From the NCBI GenBank assembly GCA_041675285.1, contig JBAYTZ010000014.1:1-64000 (forward strand): a stretch of 64,000 nucleotides of DNA, given 5' to 3'. A program made the translations under genes and the position numbers. This DNA comes from Candidatus Delongbacteria bacterium (GTDB lineage Bacteria > CAIWAD01). How positions within the stretch are numbered: the stretch's first letter is position 1; each line of letters begins with the position of its first letter. The notes under the pieces are model-generated. The model saw nothing but the letters and a program-made list of their open reading frames with translations, did no database searches and was not told the origin of the DNA. Below are positions 59,945-64,000 of this stretch, one piece after another.

Positions 59945-60813
59945 TGCCCCGCAAGAAGCAGGATGCCGATCCGCCGACCCTGGGTCGCGGAGGAGAGATC
60001 GTCCTGTTCCAGGAAGGTGGCGTGGGGCGTCTGGAAGTCAGGCTGCAGGGGGAGACCCTCTGGCTGAGCCTGCAGCAGCTGGCCGATCTCTATCAGCGCG
60101 ACAAGTCGGTCATTTCCCGCCATCTGCGAAGCATCCTCGCCACGGGGGAGTTGGAGCGTGAGGTAGTTGTTGCAAAAAACGCAACAACTGCCGCCGACGG
60201 CAAGACCTATCAGGTGGACTTCTACAACCTGGACATGATCATCTCCGTCGGTTACCGCGTTCACTCCTTGCGCGGCACCCAATTCCGCATCTGGGCCACC
60301 CGCACCCTGAAGGACACTTTGGTGCGCGGCTACACGTTGAACGAGAGTCGCCTGCAAGCCCAGGTGGAACGCCTGGAGGGCCTGCTGGCCGCCGTCCAAT
60401 TGGTGGGGCGCGTCGCCACGGAGCGCTCCCTGAGCAGCGGCGAGGCCAAGGGCCTGCTCAAGGTCGTGGGCGACTTCTCGCTGGCGCTGGACCTGCTGGA
60501 CCAGTATGACCACGGCCGCCTCTCTCTACGAAGCACGACGGCCAGCGCGGGCCGCGTCCTGGAAGAAACCCGCAGACGCAGGCCCGCGCCCCGCTGCGCC
60601 CTGGTGCTGGGCCGGGTGGACGCCAAGCGGACGCCGGACCGCGCCGCGCCGGTTCTTGCTGGCCGGGGCCTTTGGGCTGCCCGTCCTAACCGTCCGCCAA
60701 GACGCCCAGCTGGCCACGGCTTTGGGGGTTGGATATGTCCCGTCCGCATCCAGCCGGGGGGCGCGGAAGACCTGGAAGCCGTGGCAAAGTGGATTGATGG
60801 AGGAAAACCGTGA
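59944..60813 (+). CDS. RhuM-family protein with unusual C-terminus
   Basis: The product is 289 residues. Residues about 17-190 match the RhuM family (IVLFQEGGVGRLEVRLQGETLWLSLQQLADLYQRDKSVISRHL; YNLDMIISVGYRVHSLRGTQFRIWATRTLKDTLVRGYTLNE). RhuM proteins often continue into a Fic-like domain, but here the part after LDLLDQYDHGRL is Arg/Pro-rich and unlike any domain, so a frameshift near 60530 or a fusion is possible. The other two frames do not restore a Fic motif. Start and preceding stop share one base. Confidence 0.7.
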   Translation: MPRKKQDADPPTLGRGGEIVLFQEGGVGRLEVRLQGETLWLSLQQLADLYQRDKSVISRHLRSILATGELEREVVVAKNATTAADGKTYQVDFYNLDMIISVGYRVHSLRGTQFRIWATRTLKDTLVRGYTLNESRLQAQVERLEGLLAAVQLVGRVATERSLSSGEAKGLLKVVGDFSLALDLLDQYDHGRLSLRSTTASAGRVLEETRRRRPAPRCALVLGRVDAKRTPDRAAPVLAGRGLWAARPNRPPRRPAGHGFGGWICPVRIQPGGAEDLEAVAKWIDGGKP

Positions 60814-62093
60814 TGGTCGACAAGGGCTTTCCAGCCGGTTACGAGCCGCAGGGGAGCACTGAGGCTGCCGAGTGGTACCGCCTAGCCGCTGAGCAAGGGA
60901 ATACAATGGCCCAGCGCAATCTGGGGGTCATGTACTACAACGGCGAGGGCGTGCTGCAAGACTACACAGAGGCTGTCAAGTGGTTTCGACTAGCGGCTGA
61001 GCAGGGGTACGCGCCGGCTCAGTATAACCTGGGGGTTGCGTGCGCCAAGGGCCTGGGCGTGCCGCAGGACTACGTTGAGGCCGTCAAGTGGTACCGCCTG
61101 GCTGCTGAACATGGGAACGCAGGAGCCCAGTTAAATCTGGGATTCTTGTACCACAGCGGCGAGGGCGTGCCGCAGAACGGCGCTGAAGCCGTCAAGTGGT
61201 ACCGCCTTGCGGCGGAGCAAGGCAATGTAAGTGCCCAGAACAACCTGGGAGTCATGTACAAGAGCGGCCAGGGTGTGCCGCAGGACTACATTGAGGCCGT
61301 TAAGTGGTACCGCCTTGCGGCGGAGCAAGGACATGTAAGTGCCCAGAACAACCTGGGGGACATGTACAGTGGCGGCCAAGGCGTGCCGCAGGACTACGCA
61401 GAGGCCGCCAAGTGGTCCCGCCTTGCCGCGGAGCAGGGGTGCGCGCCGGCACAGTACAATCTAGGGGTTGCATGCGCCAAAGGCAGGGGCGTGCCGCATA
61501 ACGACGCAGAGGCAGTCATGTGGTACCGCCTAGCCGCTGCGCAGGGGTACGCACCGGCTCAGTACAACATGGGAGTCATGTACGACGACGGCCGAGGCGT
61601 GCCGCAGGACTACGTTGAGGCTGCCAAATGGTACCGCCTAGCCGCTGAGCAGGGCCATGTAAGTGCCCAGAACAACTTGGGGGGCATATACGGCGGCGGA
61701 CAAGGCGTGCCGCAGGATGACGCAGAGGCTGCCAAGTGGTTCCGCCTAGCAGCGGAGCAAGGCCATGTAGGTTCCCAGTACAACCTGGGGGTTGCGTGCC
61801 ACCTCGGCCAAGGCGTGCCTCAGAACTACGCGGAAGCAGCCAAGTGGTACCGCCTAGCCGCTGAGCATGGGTACGCACCGGCTCAGTACAACCTGGGTGT
61901 CATGTACAACGACGGCCGAGGCGTGCCGCAGGACTATATCATGGCTCACCTGTGGTGGAACCTTGCTGCCACCAGCGGGGATGAGGACGCGGTGAGGGGT
62001 AGAGGCACTGTGGCTGGCAAGATGACCCCTGCCCAAATCGCAGAGGCGCAACGTCTCGCCCGCGAGTGGAAGCCCACACCGGAGAAGCCATGA
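60810..62093 (+). CDS. Sel1-repeat protein
   Basis: The product is 427 residues (GTG at 60810, or ATG at 60813). It consists of ten near-perfect 36-residue Sel1 repeats of the form AEAxKWYRLAAEQGxxxAQxNLGxxYxxGxGVPQDY, then a degenerate repeat and a short tail (MTPAQIAEAQRLAREW). The repeats form a helical solenoid for protein binding. There is no signal peptide, so it is probably cytoplasmic. The genes on both sides overlap it by four bases, placing it inside a restriction-type operon as a possible scaffold. The DNA repeat (108 bases) is regular enough for recombination to change copy number. Confidence 0.88.
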   Translation: MMVDKGFPAGYEPQGSTEAAEWYRLAAEQGNTMAQRNLGVMYYNGEGVLQDYTEAVKWFRLAAEQGYAPAQYNLGVACAKGLGVPQDYVEAVKWYRLAAEHGNAGAQLNLGFLYHSGEGVPQNGAEAVKWYRLAAEQGNVSAQNNLGVMYKSGQGVPQDYIEAVKWYRLAAEQGHVSAQNNLGDMYSGGQGVPQDYAEAAKWSRLAAEQGCAPAQYNLGVACAKGRGVPHNDAEAVMWYRLAAAQGYAPAQYNMGVMYDDGRGVPQDYVEAAKWYRLAAEQGHVSAQNNLGGIYGGGQGVPQDDAEAAKWFRLAAEQGHVGSQYNLGVACHLGQGVPQNYAEAAKWYRLAAEHGYAPAQYNLGVMYNDGRGVPQDYIMAHLWWNLAATSGDEDAVRGRGTVAGKMTPAQIAEAQRLAREWKPTPEKP

Positions 62094-64000
62094 GCAAGAC
62101 CCAAGACCGGAACTGGGAGCGCCTGCGCTCCATCAAGACGATCGAGGAGCTGCTAGCCTATTTGAGGGAGGAGCTTGACTGGCCGCTCGAAGGCGCGGAC
62201 GTCGAGGACGTCGCCTTCGAATACACACCCGAGGAGCTGGGCCTGGAGCCCGCCCTGGCGGTTAAGATCGATTCCATTCACCGTCTGCGTCCGCTGAGCA
62301 CGCACCAACCCTGGGGCATTTTCTTCGTCGACTTCGAGCCCAAGAATCTGCCCGTCACGGCCCTGCGCCGCATCCTGGGCCGCGTGGTCTTGAAGAAGCG
62401 CGCCAAGGGCAGCGCGCAGGCCTGGCACGCAGACGACCTGCTCTTCATCTCCACCTACGGGCAAGGGCCCAGCCGCCAGATCTGCCTGGCGCACTTCTCC
62501 GCCAGCGAGGGAGCGCGCGACCTACCCACCCTCAAGGTGCTGGGCTGGGACGAGCAGGACACGGCACTGCACCTTGCCCACGCCGCCAACACCCTGGTCA
62601 AGCACCTCACGTGGCCGGAAAACGAGAACGACCTGGAGATCTGGCGCAAGACTTGGAGCGCAGCCTTCACGCTGGGGCATCGGGAAGTCATCTCCACGGC
62701 CAAGGATCTCTCCATTCGGCTGGCGGCGCTGGCGAGGGCGATTCGCCTGCGCATCACCACGGCGCTGGCGATCGAGAGCGAGAGCGGCCCGCTCACGCGT
62801 CTGATGCATGCCTTCCGCGAGGCCCTGGTCCACGACCTGACGGTGGAGAGCTTCGCCGACATGTACGCCCAGACCATCGCCTACGGCCTGCTCTCGGCGC
62901 GCATCACTGATCCACACAAGAAGACTGCTGACGATTTCGCAGGTCACTTGCGCACCAACCCCTTCCTGCGGGAGCTGATGGAGACCTTCCTGAAGGTGGG
63001 TGGACGGCAAGGGAAAGCGGGCGGGTCAGGCATCGACTTCGATGAGCTGGGCGTCTTCGATGTGGTGGAGCTGCTGGACGACGCCAACATGGAGGCCGTC
63101 GTCCGCGACTTCGGCGACAGGAACCCACAGGAAGACCCAGTCATCCATTTCTATGAGGAGTTTCTTCGGCATTACGATCCAGGTGAGAAGAAAAAGCGTG
63201 GCGTCTTCTACACGCCGCGCCCGGTGGTAAGCTACATCGTGCGCTCGGTGGACGAGCTGCTGCGAACGGAGTTCGGCCTGGAGGACGGGCTGGCCGACAC
63301 CACCACGTGGGGCGAGATGCTACAGCGACAGCCCGGCCTGCAGCTGCCCAACCTCTCAGAGGACTCCGACCACCCGCGCCTGCTGGACCCGCAGCATCCC
63401 TTCGTGCAGATCCTCGACCCGGCCACGGGCACGGGCACCTTCCTCGTTGAGGTCATCGAGATCATCCACCGCACGATGACCACCAAGTGGACGGCCCACG
63501 GTCACAGCGAGAAGCAGATCGAGGCGCTCTGGAACGCCTATGTGCCGCGCCACCTGCTGCCGCGCCTGCACGGCTACGAGCTGCTCATGGCGCCCTACGC
63601 CATCGCCCATCTCAAGATCGGCCTCAAGCTCCATGAGACGGGCTACCACTTCGACAGCGAGGAGCGGGCACGCATCTACCTGACCAACGCCCTGGAGCCG
63701 GCCAACGACAAGCAGATCACGACGGCCATGCTGCCGGCGCTGGCGCACGAAGCTCAAGCGGTCAGCATGATTAAACGTCACCAAAGGTTCTCCGTCATCA
63801 TTGGTAATCCTCCATATGCAAGAGATTCCGCAAACCGCAGTGATTATGCGGAGAATCTCGTAGCAATCTACAAGGAGGACGTGAGGAATGAACGAAACAT
63901 CCAACCTCTGTCTGATGACTATGTGAAATTCATCGGGATGGCTCAAGCCGTAATGTCATCATGCGGTACAGGAATTGTTGGATTCATCACAAATCACAGC
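62090..64000 (+). CDS. N6-adenine DNA methyltransferase (type ISP/IIG-like), partial
   Basis: The first 637 codons lie in the window; the gene continues beyond it. Residues 1-200 show an N-terminal region seen in large Eco57I-like proteins (LREELDWPLEGADVEDVAFEY, LSTHQPWGIFFVDFEP). A helical part with KKKRGVFYTPRPVVSYIVRSVDELL follows. Motif I is ILDPATGTGTFLVEVIEI near 440, and motif IV is VIIGNPPYARDS near 571. It would methylate adenine at its target. A specificity domain and any nuclease part should lie outside the window. The ATG overlaps the Sel1 stop codon by four bases. Confidence 0.88.
   Translation, partial: MSKTQDRNWERLRSIKTIEELLAYLREELDWPLEGADVEDVAFEYTPEELGLEPALAVKIDSIHRLRPLSTHQPWGIFFVDFEPKNLPVTALRRILGRVVLKKRAKGSAQAWHADDLLFISTYGQGPSRQICLAHFSASEGARDLPTLKVLGWDEQDTALHLAHAANTLVKHLTWPENENDLEIWRKTWSAAFTLGHREVISTAKDLSIRLAALARAIRLRITTALAIESESGPLTRLMHAFREALVHDLTVESFADMYAQTIAYGLLSARITDPHKKTADDFAGHLRTNPFLRELMETFLKVGGRQGKAGGSGIDFDELGVFDVVELLDDANMEAVVRDFGDRNPQEDPVIHFYEEFLRHYDPGEKKKRGVFYTPRPVVSYIVRSVDELLRTEFGLEDGLADTTTWGEMLQRQPGLQLPNLSEDSDHPRLLDPQHPFVQILDPATGTGTFLVEVIEIIHRTMTTKWTAHGHSEKQIEALWNAYVPRHLLPRLHGYELLMAPYAIAHLKIGLKLHETGYHFDSEERARIYLTNALEPANDKQITTAMLPALAHEAQAVSMIKRHQRFSVIIGNPPYARDSANRSDYAENLVAIYKEDVRNERNIQPLSDDYVKFIGMAQAVMSSCGTGIVGFITNHS

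Larger units (their letters stand above)
28074..64000. mobile_element. Accessory island, left part (integrase to window edge)
   Basis: From the P4-type integrase to the right edge there is no recognisable housekeeping gene. The segment holds a recombinase, a cassette array of lower GC, a phage- or plasmid-like replication module and a defence-like operon. Whether it is one element or several nested ones cannot be told; the right end is outside the window and no matching attachment repeat was found. Confidence 0.6.

Noticed and set aside
60870..61960. Regular direct repeats considered as a CRISPR array
   Set aside because: The units are 108 bases, in frame and encode Sel1 repeats; there are no unique spacers and no cas genes.

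Overview
The window (about 64 kb) has two parts. Bases 1 to about 27.6 kb are high-GC chromosomal backbone of a Gram-negative, motile bacterium: an MsbA-type lipid exporter, three LPS-type glycosyltransferases, Lgt, MotA/MotB and a lipobox lipoprotein. The mix (standalone citryl-CoA lyase-like protein, L-lysine 6-aminotransferase, a C10 streptopain-type protease, DUF6165 beside a heptosyltransferase) would fit an FCB-superphylum-like or similar uncultured lineage. That placement is inference. From about 28.07 kb to the right edge the DNA is accessory: an integrase, an integron-type cassette array, a phage- or plasmid-like replication module, and a candidate restriction/defence operon that runs off the window.

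Backbone. A tightly overlapping minus-strand operon runs nadE - rsmI - lgt - tmk - ctpA(S41) - HAD phosphatase, followed by a metB-like gene, a citryl-CoA lyase gene and a small membrane protein. Two intergenic gaps there hold palindromic elements built from iterated CACGAAG units, and a third element of similar design (CACAGAGG) sits at 16.6 kb. Next come lat and rnz (divergent), motA-motB, a tRNA-Lys(UUU), lipA, an ICMT-like methyltransferase, then rdgB and a 1,198-residue M16 protease (minus strand). An msbA-DUF6165-GT9-GT4-GT4 operon, in which each coding region overlaps the next by four bases, closes the backbone with a convergent lipoprotein gene.

Cassette array, 29.7-35.7 kb. Five AT-richer genes, all on +, are each followed by an attC-like site of about 126-129 bp (R''/R' core pairs, internal dyad, one unpaired G in each outer stem). 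An attI-like simple site precedes the first cassette and the last attC lacks its R' half. No integron integrase is present; the neighbouring recombinase is P4-phage type with a decayed second copy of its 3' end. This is a CALIN-like cluster. Its cassettes include a SIR2-like protein, a PD-(D/E)XK-like protein, a membrane protein, a DUF5677-like protein and an unknown membrane protein.

Replication/recombination module, 36.3-56.5 kb. In order: a sigma-like regulator, a small protein, an SSB-like protein, a DinG-type helicase, a fusion of an SF2 helicase with a RuvC-like nuclease, a primase-ATPase, a RecF/SMC-like ATPase, about fifteen small genes (HTH proteins, an HU-like protein, a DEDDh exonuclease, a C10 protease lacking a signal peptide plus a secreted companion), a PD-(D/E)XK nuclease with a Cas4-like cysteine cluster, and a zinc-motif protein. 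A 56-bp direct repeat precedes the first and the second gene blocks, and a large nested palindrome at 53.66-54.01 kb is a candidate origin or control region. No capsid, portal or tail gene is visible.

Defence-like operon, 56.8 kb to the edge: PLD-helicase, RhuM-like protein, Sel1-repeat protein and an N6-adenine methyltransferase, with start and stop codons overlapping at every junction.
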